A stretch of 36,816 nt of DNA, from NCBI GenBank assembly GCA_902776955.1, contig CACYSG010000020.1:1-36816 (forward strand). The letters run 5' to 3'. Positions within the stretch are counted from its first letter, which is position 1. The number at the start of each line of letters is the position of its first letter. This DNA comes from an uncultured Bacteroidales bacterium. GTDB taxonomy: Bacteria > Bacteroidota > Bacteroidia > Bacteroidales > Muribaculaceae. A program made the translations under genes and the position numbers. Shown here piece after piece: positions 29,932-36,816 of the stretch. The notes below the pieces were generated by a model. That model did no database searches, was not told the DNA's origin, and saw nothing but the letters and a program-made list of their open reading frames with translations.

Positions 29932-32900
29932 ATGAAAAAACAATTAGCACTGCTCTGCACACTGGCGATAGCCATGGGCATCCCTGCTGGACTGGCCCCG
30001 AGTCAGTACAACACGGGATTCACGGCTGTTGCCCAGAGCAACCGAGTTACAGGCGTCGTCAAGGACGCCAACGGAGAGCCGATGATTGGCGTTAATGTGA
30101 GGGTAAAAGGCACGAATACGGGTACGACCACCGACTTGGATGGCCGTTACTCGATTAAGGCCGACCCCAACCAGACGCTTGTCTTCTCCTTTGTGGGCTA
30201 TGACGCGATTGAGATTCCCGCGTCGCAAGCCGCCAACGTGCAGTTGACCGAAGGCGCCAACACCCTGCAGGATGTAGTGGTAACGGCTGAGTTCGGTATG
30301 AAACGTGTCGCCCGCACCGTGGGTTCCTCGGTGCAGAATGTGAAGGCCCAGGACATCATCGAGTCGGGCCGCACCGACTTTATCTCGGCCCTGCAAGGTC
30401 GTGTGTCGGGTATGAGCGTCGTTAGTTCGGGTGGTGCCCCTGGTGCATCGACTACGGTAGTGCTGCGCAGTGCCACGTCACTGAGTGGTAACAACCAGCC
30501 GCTGTATGTCATCGACGGTATCCCCATGAACAACACCTCGTTCAACCCCACGACCGGTCTGGCAGCTGCCGATGGTGGTATTGCCGGCCTGACGCCGCGC
30601 ACCACCGACTACTCGTCGCGTGGTAACGACTTCAACCCCGAGGACATCGAGTCAATGACCGTGCTGAAGGGTGCTGCCGCAGCCGCTCTGTACGGTAGTG
30701 ACGCCTCTAACGGTGCTATCATCATCACCACCAAGAAGGGCCGCTCGGGCCGCGCTCGCGTGACCTACAGCAACCAGATCACCTGGTCCAAGGCCTATGG
30801 CTGGCCCGAGGTTCAGGACAAGTACACCAATGGTGCCTATGGTGCTGCCAACTTCTACTTCACCCGTCGTTACGGTTCGCTGTATGACGGCTCGCTGCCT
30901 TATTATGACAACGCTGCCGCCGTGCTGCAGACCGGTTTCATGCACCGCCACAACCTGTCGCTGGAGACTGGTAACGAAAAGATGTCTTTGCGTGCATCGG
31001 CTTCCTACTTCGACCAGGACGGTGTCATCAAGACCACGTCGCTGACGCGTACCAACCTGTCGCTGGCCGGCCGTGCCGAGCTGACCAAGTGGTTATCGAT
31101 GGAAGGTAGCATGCAGTATGTGAACGCCAAGAACAACAAGGCCCCGCGTGGTTCCACCGGTCCCATCCGCAACAGCTATCGCTGGCCGAGCGTCGATGAC
31201 ATGAGCATCTATCTGGCCGAGGACGGTGCCCACATGAAGTATCCCGCATACTACACCGACACCGACCTGCTGAACCCGCTGTATGGCTTGAAGAAGAACC
31301 TGATGCACGATGAAACCGACCGTATCATCAGCGCTTTCTCGCTGAACTTCACGCCGATCCGTCACACTTACCTGCGCCTGCAGATGGGTTGGGACGTGAG
31401 CACTTCATCCTATGAGAACGGTATTCACCCCTACTATACCACCTCTGCTAACCAGAGTGTTGATGACTCCAACAACAGCGGTTCTTACCACATCACCAAG
31501 TACAACACGAGCGACCCGACGCTTAACGTCCTCGCCGGTTACAACAACAGCTGGCTTGACAACAAGTACTCGCTGGGTATCCAGGTGGGTTACCACCAGT
31601 TGGAGAACGGCGTGACGAGCCTGTCGTCCTATGGTACCAACTTCAAGGTGATTGACTTCTACAGCATCAACAACTGTACCGAGAGCACCGTAGTGAGCAA
31701 GAAACGCTCCACCAAGCGCCGCGTGCAGGCTATCTCGGGCCAGTTAGAGCTGGGTTACAACAACATGATCTTCTTGACCGGCCGCTTCCGTAACGACTGG
31801 TCCTCGACCCTGCCCAAGGACAATAACCACTACTTCTATCCCGCCGGTGAGCTTTCAATCGTGCTGAGCGAGATGGGCTTCATGAAGCATGTGGGCTTTA
31901 TCAATTACCTGAAACTGCGTGGCGCTATCGCCCAGGTCGGTAAGGATGCTCCCGTGCTCTCGATCGATCCCGAGCTCGAGCCCACCGGCCTGACCGGTGG
32001 CGGTTACAAGTATGGCTACACCGGTCCCAACCGCAGCCTCAAGCCTGAGATGACCACCTCCTACGAGGCTGGTGTTGAGGCCCGCTTCTGGAACGACCGC
32101 ATCAATGCCGACTTCACCTGGTTCCGCACCCATTGCGCCGACCAGATCGTGACCGGCTTCCGCATGAGTTACGCTACCGGTTTCGTGCTGAACAATATGA
32201 ACGTGGGTACGTTTAACACGTGGGGCTGGGAAGGCCACGTCGATGTTGACGTAGTCCGCACCCCCGACGTACGCTGGAACGTGGGCGTGAACCTCTCGCA
32301 CACCAACAGTGAGGTCGTTTACCTGCCCGAGAACCTGGTTGAGTTCTATAACGCCTACACCTGGAACTCAGGTAACATCCGCAACGGTGTGATGCGTGGA
32401 CATCCCATCAGCACCGTAACCGGTCTGGCCTACGAGCGCAACGATGCTGGCCAGATTCTGATTAACCCGACCACCGGTCTGCCCCGCACGAGGTCTGATT
32501 GGACTATCATGGGTAACCGTGAGCCCAAGCTGCGCTTCGGTCTCACCACCTCGTTGAGCGTGAAGAACTGGCGCCTGAGTGCCATGTTCCAGGGCCGCTA
32601 CCATGCCGACGTTGTCAACGCTACCATGCGTGACATGTACCAGGATGGTTTGAACTGGCTCTCGGTTGACATGCGTGAGAAGGGCTATGTAGTATTCGAC
32701 GGCGTGCTGTACGACGGCAAGCAGAATACTGATAATCCCACTAAGAACACCATCGCCGTCAACCTGGGCGAATATGGTCAGTATATCTATTACGGTGCCG
32801 ATGAGGACTGGATCCAGCACAATATCAACTACATCCGCTGCCAGGAATTGCGTCTGGCCTATATCATCCCGACGAACTGGCTGCGCCGCGTGACTCGCGG

Positions 32901-33639
32901 TGTGATGCAGAACGGTAGCATCTATGTGGCTGGTAACGACTTGTTCACCATCACCAACTACACTGGTACCGACGTTGCCGGTAACACCATGTCGGCTGCT
33001 GCCGGTGGTACTGGTGGTGAGGGTTACGACTGCTGGTCGCTGCCCACGCCACGCAGCTACTCTGTCGGCCTGAGCGTGACCTTCGGTTCCAACGACGAGA
33101 CCGCCAAGCCCGTTTATACCAACACCAGTGCGCTCAATGACCAGATCAACGACCTGCGTGCTCAGCTCGCCAACGCCGAGAACACCTTCAACGGCCGTCT
33201 GGCCCAGTTGCAGGCTGACCTCGATGCCGCTAACCGCGCTCTGGCCAACTGCCGCAACGACCTGAACGCTGCCAAGAATGTTGTTCCCGAGACCAAGATT
33301 GTGGACAACAGCAAGCAGTTCATGAACATCCTGGTTCACTATCCCGTGAACAAGACCGCCATCGGTGCTGACCAGCGTCCCAATGTGGAGCGCATCGCTT
33401 CCTACATGAAGAGCCATCCCGAGGCAACCTGCGTCATCAAGGGTTATGCTTCGCCCGAGGGCAATCAGGAGAACAACATCAAGCTCGCTAACGGCCGTGC
33501 CGCCAGCGTGAAGGACATGCTCGTTAACAAGTATGGTATCGCAGCCAACCGCATCAAAGCCGAGGGCCAGGGTATCAGCAACATGTTTGACGAATTGAGC
33601 TGGAACCGTGTTTCCCTCTGCGAGATCATCGTGAAGTAA
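29932..33639 (+). CDS. SusC/RagA TonB-dependent transporter fused to coiled coil and OmpA domain (SusC2)
   Basis: A 1235-residue paralogue of SusC1 with the same unusual layout: signal peptide (MKKQLALLCTLAIAMGIPAG...); carboxypeptidase-regulatory-like domain (VTGVVKDANGEPMIGVNV, about 39-105); TonB-box-like LQDVVVTAEFG near 112; plug with GRVSGMSVV, VIDGIPMNN and VLKGAAAAALYGSDAS; barrel ending YSVGLSVTFGSN near 1053; coiled coil (about 1065-1115, LNDQINDLRAQLANAE, LQADLDAANRALANC); and an OmpA-like domain (about 1130-1235, GYASPEG, N-I-K-L-A-N-G-R-A). The barrels of the two proteins are very different, while the fused C-terminal parts are close. The start is ATG 29932, not GTG 29926. SusD2 and a lipoprotein follow. 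The transported substrate is unknown; oligopeptides (as in RagAB) and glycans are both possible. Confidence 0.95.
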   Translation: MKKQLALLCTLAIAMGIPAGLAPSQYNTGFTAVAQSNRVTGVVKDANGEPMIGVNVRVKGTNTGTTTDLDGRYSIKADPNQTLVFSFVGYDAIEIPASQAANVQLTEGANTLQDVVVTAEFGMKRVARTVGSSVQNVKAQDIIESGRTDFISALQGRVSGMSVVSSGGAPGASTTVVLRSATSLSGNNQPLYVIDGIPMNNTSFNPTTGLAAADGGIAGLTPRTTDYSSRGNDFNPEDIESMTVLKGAAAAALYGSDASNGAIIITTKKGRSGRARVTYSNQITWSKAYGWPEVQDKYTNGAYGAANFYFTRRYGSLYDGSLPYYDNAAAVLQTGFMHRHNLSLETGNEKMSLRASASYFDQDGVIKTTSLTRTNLSLAGRAELTKWLSMEGSMQYVNAKNNKAPRGSTGPIRNSYRWPSVDDMSIYLAEDGAHMKYPAYYTDTDLLNPLYGLKKNLMHDETDRIISAFSLNFTPIRHTYLRLQMGWDVSTSSYENGIHPYYTTSANQSVDDSNNSGSYHITKYNTSDPTLNVLAGYNNSWLDNKYSLGIQVGYHQLENGVTSLSSYGTNFKVIDFYSINNCTESTVVSKKRSTKRRVQAISGQLELGYNNMIFLTGRFRNDWSSTLPKDNNHYFYPAGELSIVLSEMGFMKHVGFINYLKLRGAIAQVGKDAPVLSIDPELEPTGLTGGGYKYGYTGPNRSLKPEMTTSYEAGVEARFWNDRINADFTWFRTHCADQIVTGFRMSYATGFVLNNMNVGTFNTWGWEGHVDVDVVRTPDVRWNVGVNLSHTNSEVVYLPENLVEFYNAYTWNSGNIRNGVMRGHPISTVTGLAYERNDAGQILINPTTGLPRTRSDWTIMGNREPKLRFGLTTSLSVKNWRLSAMFQGRYHADVVNATMRDMYQDGLNWLSVDMREKGYVVFDGVLYDGKQNTDNPTKNTIAVNLGEYGQYIYYGADEDWIQHNINYIRCQELRLAYIIPTNWLRRVTRGVMQNGSIYVAGNDLFTITNYTGTDVAGNTMSAAAGGTGGEGYDCWSLPTPRSYSVGLSVTFGSNDETAKPVYTNTSALNDQINDLRAQLANAENTFNGRLAQLQADLDAANRALANCRNDLNAAKNVVPETKIVDNSKQFMNILVHYPVNKTAIGADQRPNVERIASYMKSHPEATCVIKGYASPEGNQENNIKLANGRAASVKDMLVNKYGIAANRIKAEGQGISNMFDELSWNRVSLCEIIVK

Positions 33640-33688
33640 GTATAAATCAAGTTTAGAGTTTTCTACTAACTGGAACCTGTCAACTAGG
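33622..33688 (+). repeat. Exact 67-base inverted repeat, copy 2 (SusC2-SusD2 junction)
   Basis: Covers the last five SusC2 codons with the stop plus 49 bases of spacer; identical to 25505-25571 in the opposite orientation. The spacer continues to 33753 as CTAGGGA/CTAGAAA/CTAAAAA units. Bases 5' of the repeat, inside the OmpA coding part, differ at many synonymous sites. Confidence 0.9.
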
Positions 33689-33753
33689 AACTAGAAACTA
33701 GGGACTAAGGACTAGGGACTAGAAACTAAAAACTAAAAACTAAGATATCTATT

Positions 33754-35640
33754 ATGAAATCATTCAAATCAATTATACTGTGTGCGCTGGCTTGCTTGGC
33801 TATGGGGCTGACATCCTGTGAAGACTACCTGGATGTGAACAAGAACACCGACGCCCCCGACTATGTGGAGGGTTACCTCTACCTGGCTGGTATCCAGCAG
33901 GCTTATCAGGGCATCTACTGGGACCTGCGCGGTATCGCCCCGCTCACCCAGATGATGGGTACCTCGAGTTACATCAACTTTGCCAATCACTACTATAATA
34001 AGAGTAATGATGCCTGTGGTGAGGCTTGGCGCATGGTTTACTGGAACCAGGGCATGAACCTGGAGAACATGATTAACCAGAGTGTCGAAGCCGAGAACTG
34101 GACATTGGCAGGTATCGGCTTGGCGATGAAGGCTTTCTCATGGGACCTGTTGACCAAGGTCAATGGTGAGGCCCCCATGAAGCAGGCCTATGAGGCTGGA
34201 CGTCTCGACCATCAGTATGACTACCAGTATGACATCTATCCCCAGGTGCGCGAGTGGGCTTACAAGGCTATCGAGTACCTGCAGAAGGAGGATAACTCGT
34301 CCTATGGTAACCGCATCAAGAACAATGACTTCATCTATGGCGGTGACAAGGACAAATGGGTGAAGTTCGCCTATGCAGTGATTGCCCGTAATTTGGTTTC
34401 GTTGACCAACAAGAAGGACTTCAAGGAGAAATACTACAATGAGTTCCTTGAGGCTGTCAGCAAGTCATTTGCCAGCAACGATGACAACGCTACCTTGAAG
34501 ATTGCCGGTGGTGGCGCTGATGCTGCCGAGAGTAGTTACAACAACTTCTGGGGCACCTATCGCGGCAACCTGGTTTACAGCTATTTCCAGCACGACTATC
34601 CTGTGCAGCTGTTCACGGGTACCATCCGCAAGTATGATGAGGAGGGTGAATTCATCGACACCGAGGACACCCTGGAGCTCAACAAGAAGCACTATCCCTA
34701 TCAGTTGCTTGACAAGCAGATTACCAGTGACACCCTGCCCGATGTCGGTCACTTCGACCCGCGCCGCCTCGTGAAGTTGGCGACTACCGACAGCAGCAAC
34801 TATGCTACCATCGCCGACCGTGAGGTGCTTCGCAGCCTCTACTATGTGGGTTCGGGCTTCACCGGTGCTGCCGGCCCCATCGCTACTGCTCCCTCGTTCT
34901 GGGGCCGCAATGCCACGTCCAACACCACCTATGATGGTGCTGGTCACTGGCTGTATCACGACGATGCTCCCTACATCATGACGACCTATGCCGAGCTGAT
35001 GTTCGACCTCGCTGAGGTACAGTTCAAGTATGGCAGCAAGAGCGATGCATTCGAGACCTGGAAGAAGGCCATGAAGGCCGATATGGACTTCACCGCCAGC
35101 TATATCGTTCCCGGTACCTTGAACGGCAACTACCGCCAGGGCGACCGTGTGACCAAGGCTACTTTCAACGCCCTGGCCGAGGAATACCTCAACGGTCCCT
35201 ACGTGGCTGGCCTGCCCCTGGGCGACTTCTCGCTCTCGCACATCATGATGCAGAAATACCTCGCCCTCTATCCTTGGGGCGCTATGGAAGTCTGGGTTGA
35301 CCTGCGCAAGTACTTCTATGATATTCAGTACACTGGCGAGTATCCCAAGTATGGCAATGGTTGGGACAAGACCACACTCGACCAGAAGCGCGACGAAGAT
35401 CCCACCAAGGTTTACAAGGGCTTCTATTTGCTGCCCGCTCAGGTTGAGGGCCGCCGTGGTACCTACAATGTGGATAACAACGGATCACCGTGCTTCCGCA
35501 TACGCCCGCGCTACAATTCCGAGTACATGTGGAACAAGGGCAATCTCGATGCACTCAAGCCCATCGGTGGTCAAGAACTTGATTACCAGTGCTCAATCAT
35601 GTGGTTCTGCTATCCTGGTGACATGCCCACTTCAAGATGA
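33754..35640 (+). CDS. SusD-like surface lipoprotein (SusD2)
   Basis: A 628-residue lipoprotein: MKSFKSIILCALACLAMGLT then SC, lipid Cys22, followed by E-D-Y-L-D-V-N-K-N-T-D-A-P, which is typical of the SusD/RagB-like_2 subgroup. Other family-like segments are G-T-S-S-Y-I-N-F, A-F-S-W-D-L-L-T, a middle Y-G-G-D-K-D-K-W-V-K-F-A-Y-A-V-I-A-R-N-L, and M-M-Q-K-Y-L-A-L-Y near the end. It caps SusC2 and should bind the imported ligand outside the cell. It starts 114 bases after SusC2 and is probably in the same operon as the next lipoprotein. SusD1 belongs to a different SusD subgroup, although its signal-peptide DNA is nearly identical. Confidence 0.93.
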   Translation: MKSFKSIILCALACLAMGLTSCEDYLDVNKNTDAPDYVEGYLYLAGIQQAYQGIYWDLRGIAPLTQMMGTSSYINFANHYYNKSNDACGEAWRMVYWNQGMNLENMINQSVEAENWTLAGIGLAMKAFSWDLLTKVNGEAPMKQAYEAGRLDHQYDYQYDIYPQVREWAYKAIEYLQKEDNSSYGNRIKNNDFIYGGDKDKWVKFAYAVIARNLVSLTNKKDFKEKYYNEFLEAVSKSFASNDDNATLKIAGGGADAAESSYNNFWGTYRGNLVYSYFQHDYPVQLFTGTIRKYDEEGEFIDTEDTLELNKKHYPYQLLDKQITSDTLPDVGHFDPRRLVKLATTDSSNYATIADREVLRSLYYVGSGFTGAAGPIATAPSFWGRNATSNTTYDGAGHWLYHDDAPYIMTTYAELMFDLAEVQFKYGSKSDAFETWKKAMKADMDFTASYIVPGTLNGNYRQGDRVTKATFNALAEEYLNGPYVAGLPLGDFSLSHIMMQKYLALYPWGAMEVWVDLRKYFYDIQYTGEYPKYGNGWDKTTLDQKRDEDPTKVYKGFYLLPAQVEGRRGTYNVDNNGSPCFRIRPRYNSEYMWNKGNLDALKPIGGQELDYQCSIMWFCYPGDMPTSR

Positions 35641-35672
35641 TGTTTTATTAATTGATCAAAAATTCAATGACT

Positions 35673-36509
35673 ATGAAATATTTCAAATATATAGCATTAT
35701 TGCTGCTGCTGGCAGTGACCATGGGCTCCTGTGAGAAGAAGGATGTCGGCTTTATGGCCGAGCCCGTTGACGAGGGCCAGATGGCATACGTGCAGATCTG
35801 CTACTATGCACCTATTTCTACTGTTGCCTCCAATAATATCTACTTTGTTGATCTCAATGGCGTGGAATATGGCAATGACGGTGCTTCCTTCTTGACCACT
35901 TACAACGCTGTTCCATCGGGCGGTGTAAACCTCTATTACGCTGTGAAGGCCGGTCCGCTCAACGTGAGGTTGCACAAGCGTGAGAGTGATGGTAATGGTG
36001 GTTACGTTTATCCCGTTGCCTATGACCAGAGTGTGAATATTGAGGCAGGTAAGCGCTATGGCCTGTTCATTCATGACATGAATAAGCCGCCCATTGCCAT
36101 TGAGATGCAGCCGGTTCCCAAGTTCGGTAAGGCGCTTGACACCGACTCGTTGTGCCGCGTGCAGTTTGTCAACGTGATCTATGAGAACGGTGAACCCATC
36201 AAGGACAAGGTACAGTATGGACTCCAGAACTTGGACACCAAGGAATATGAGCCTGTAGGTGAACCTGTTGCCTTCGGTGAGGTTACGTCATGGTTCATGC
36301 CTGTTGTGCGCAAGACTGTTTATAACAGTTCGGGTTCCCAGCGTCGTGACGTTTGCCTGTTCCGTGTAGATCCTCAGACCAACCAGATCAAGGAGAGGAT
36401 GTTTGATGACTGGTGGACTTGGTACATCGGCCGTGCCTATCGTCAGATTGGTGCTGGTAATGTAGGTGGCTCGCCCGCCCTCACTCTCAAGCAGTTTGTC
36501 ATCCAGTAA
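35673..36509 (+). CDS. Surface lipoprotein, DUF4397-like, third gene of the SusC2 operon
   Basis: A 278-residue lipoprotein: MKYFKYIALLLLLAVTMGSC with lipid Cys20. ATGs at 35667 and 35673 are both possible; I chose 35673 because it begins the signal peptide cleanly. The mature part looks beta-rich: Y-V-Q-I-C-Y-Y-A-P, Y-F-V-D-L-N-G-V-E-Y-G, then L-Y-Y-A-V-K-A-G-P-L-N-V-R-L, and V-N-I-E-A-G-K-R-Y-G-L-F-I-H-D. This pattern is reminiscent of DUF4397 proteins, but I hold that only loosely. It starts 32 bases after SusD2, so it is almost certainly cotranscribed and may be an accessory substrate-binding protein (SusE-like in position). A clear terminator follows. Confidence 0.82.
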   Translation: MKYFKYIALLLLLAVTMGSCEKKDVGFMAEPVDEGQMAYVQICYYAPISTVASNNIYFVDLNGVEYGNDGASFLTTYNAVPSGGVNLYYAVKAGPLNVRLHKRESDGNGGYVYPVAYDQSVNIEAGKRYGLFIHDMNKPPIAIEMQPVPKFGKALDTDSLCRVQFVNVIYENGEPIKDKVQYGLQNLDTKEYEPVGEPVAFGEVTSWFMPVVRKTVYNSSGSQRRDVCLFRVDPQTNQIKERMFDDWWTWYIGRAYRQIGAGNVGGSPALTLKQFVIQ

Positions 36510-36547
36510 AATAATGGGGTTACCCTACCCTATCCATGTAAAAACGA

Positions 36548-36581
36548 CCGCCGAGGCTTGTCTGCCCCGGCGGCGTTTTTT
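36548..36581 (+). terminator. Intrinsic terminator of the SusC2 operon
   Basis: CCGCCG (36548-36553) pairs with CGGCGG (36568-36573), GGC with GCC inside across one mismatch, loop TTGTCT, then CGTTTTTT. It lies 39 bases past the lipoprotein stop. Confidence 0.9.
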
Positions 36582-36659
36582 AAAGTTGAGTCCGAATTCA
36601 CAGAGTCTCTACATAGCGAATGGTTTGAACATCAATGCTTTATTTTCGTCGAACTCACG

Positions 36660-36816
36660 TTATTTATAGGCCTCATTTTGCTGGTCTGCAAGTGCAGGGT
36701 TGGCATTGATCTCGTCTTGATCGATGGGCAGAACGATTTTGCCGAACGTGCGGTCGATGGTTTTGGGCCGTCCGTTGACTGCAATGCCGCCAAAGTCATC
36801 GTTGAAGGTGATGGAA
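36660..36816 (-). CDS. SusD family lipoprotein, C-terminal fragment (SusD3), cut by window edge
   Basis: The minus strand is open from the right edge to a TAA at 36660-36662 (52 codons). The end reads KIVLPIDQDEINANPALADQ followed by QNEAYK, the typical C-terminus of RagB/SusD proteins (L-P-I-P-x-x-E-I-x-x-N-P-x-L-x-Q-N). It is therefore the 3' end of a third SusD gene, convergent with the SusC2 operon; its SusC partner should lie to the right. Confidence 0.85.
   Translation of the reverse strand, partial: SITFNDDFGGIAVNGRPKTIDRTFGKIVLPIDQDEINANPALADQQNEAYK

Noticed and set aside
23723-36509. A polysaccharide utilisation locus with a predictable glycan substrate
   Set aside because: No glycoside hydrolase, lyase, esterase of CAZy type or hybrid two-component regulator is present in the window, so only transporter parts can be claimed.

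Overview
The window comes from a member of the Bacteroidota, most likely the order Bacteroidales (a Prevotella- or Muribaculaceae-like gut organism). Three things point there: SusC/SusD outer-membrane pairs; -7 promoter boxes of the form TAnnTTTG in front of most genes with no strong Shine-Dalgarno sequences; and families typical of the group (DUF4923 lipoprotein, bacterial GH3-like protein, TGS-domain nucleoside kinase). Family and genus are inference. No phage, insertion sequence, CRISPR array or rRNA is visible.

Layout. Positions 1-5235 hold a truncated secreted protein with a duplicated module, a MATE exporter, an esterase-like hydrolase, a CPBP membrane protease and an unknown lipoprotein. 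A tRNA-Leu(CAG) with its own promoter and terminator lies at 5465-5549. Positions 5727-15337 carry an LtaS-like membrane sulfatase, a GH3-family protein, a small exported protein, a DUF4923 lipoprotein, a glycosyltransferase, a FadL-type porin and a LOG-like protein. Positions 15596-22534 are housekeeping: pyrH, a TPR membrane protein, a zinc-ribbon membrane protein, obgE and two paralogous uridine-kinase-like genes in tandem. A UlaG-like metallo-hydrolase follows at 22721-23482.

The right third (23723-36509) is the most unusual part. Two SusC/SusD transport loci are arranged head to head around a 544-base AT-rich control region. Both SusC proteins carry, beyond the last strand of the TonB-dependent barrel, a coiled coil and an OmpA-like domain, so each transporter may be tethered to peptidoglycan. 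The SusC-SusD junctions of the two loci share an exact 67-base inverted repeat, about 8 kb apart, inside a longer near-identical spacer; recombination there would exchange SusD partners. A third SusD family gene, cut by the window edge, begins at the right border. No carbohydrate-active enzymes are nearby, so the substrate cannot be inferred.

Another theme is the gaps between genes. Almost every gene 3' end carries a degenerate short tandem repeat (GATAARAG, TTTAGAG, CTATAG, CTAGA or CTAGGGA types), often starting at the stop codon in a fixed orientation relative to the gene. In three cases a gene-specific 16-18 bp hairpin opening TTCAA and closing TTGAA is followed at once by GTTTAGAGTTTAG. 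GC-rich modules are also shared between gaps in shuffled order. Together they look like a family of repetitive 3'-end elements.
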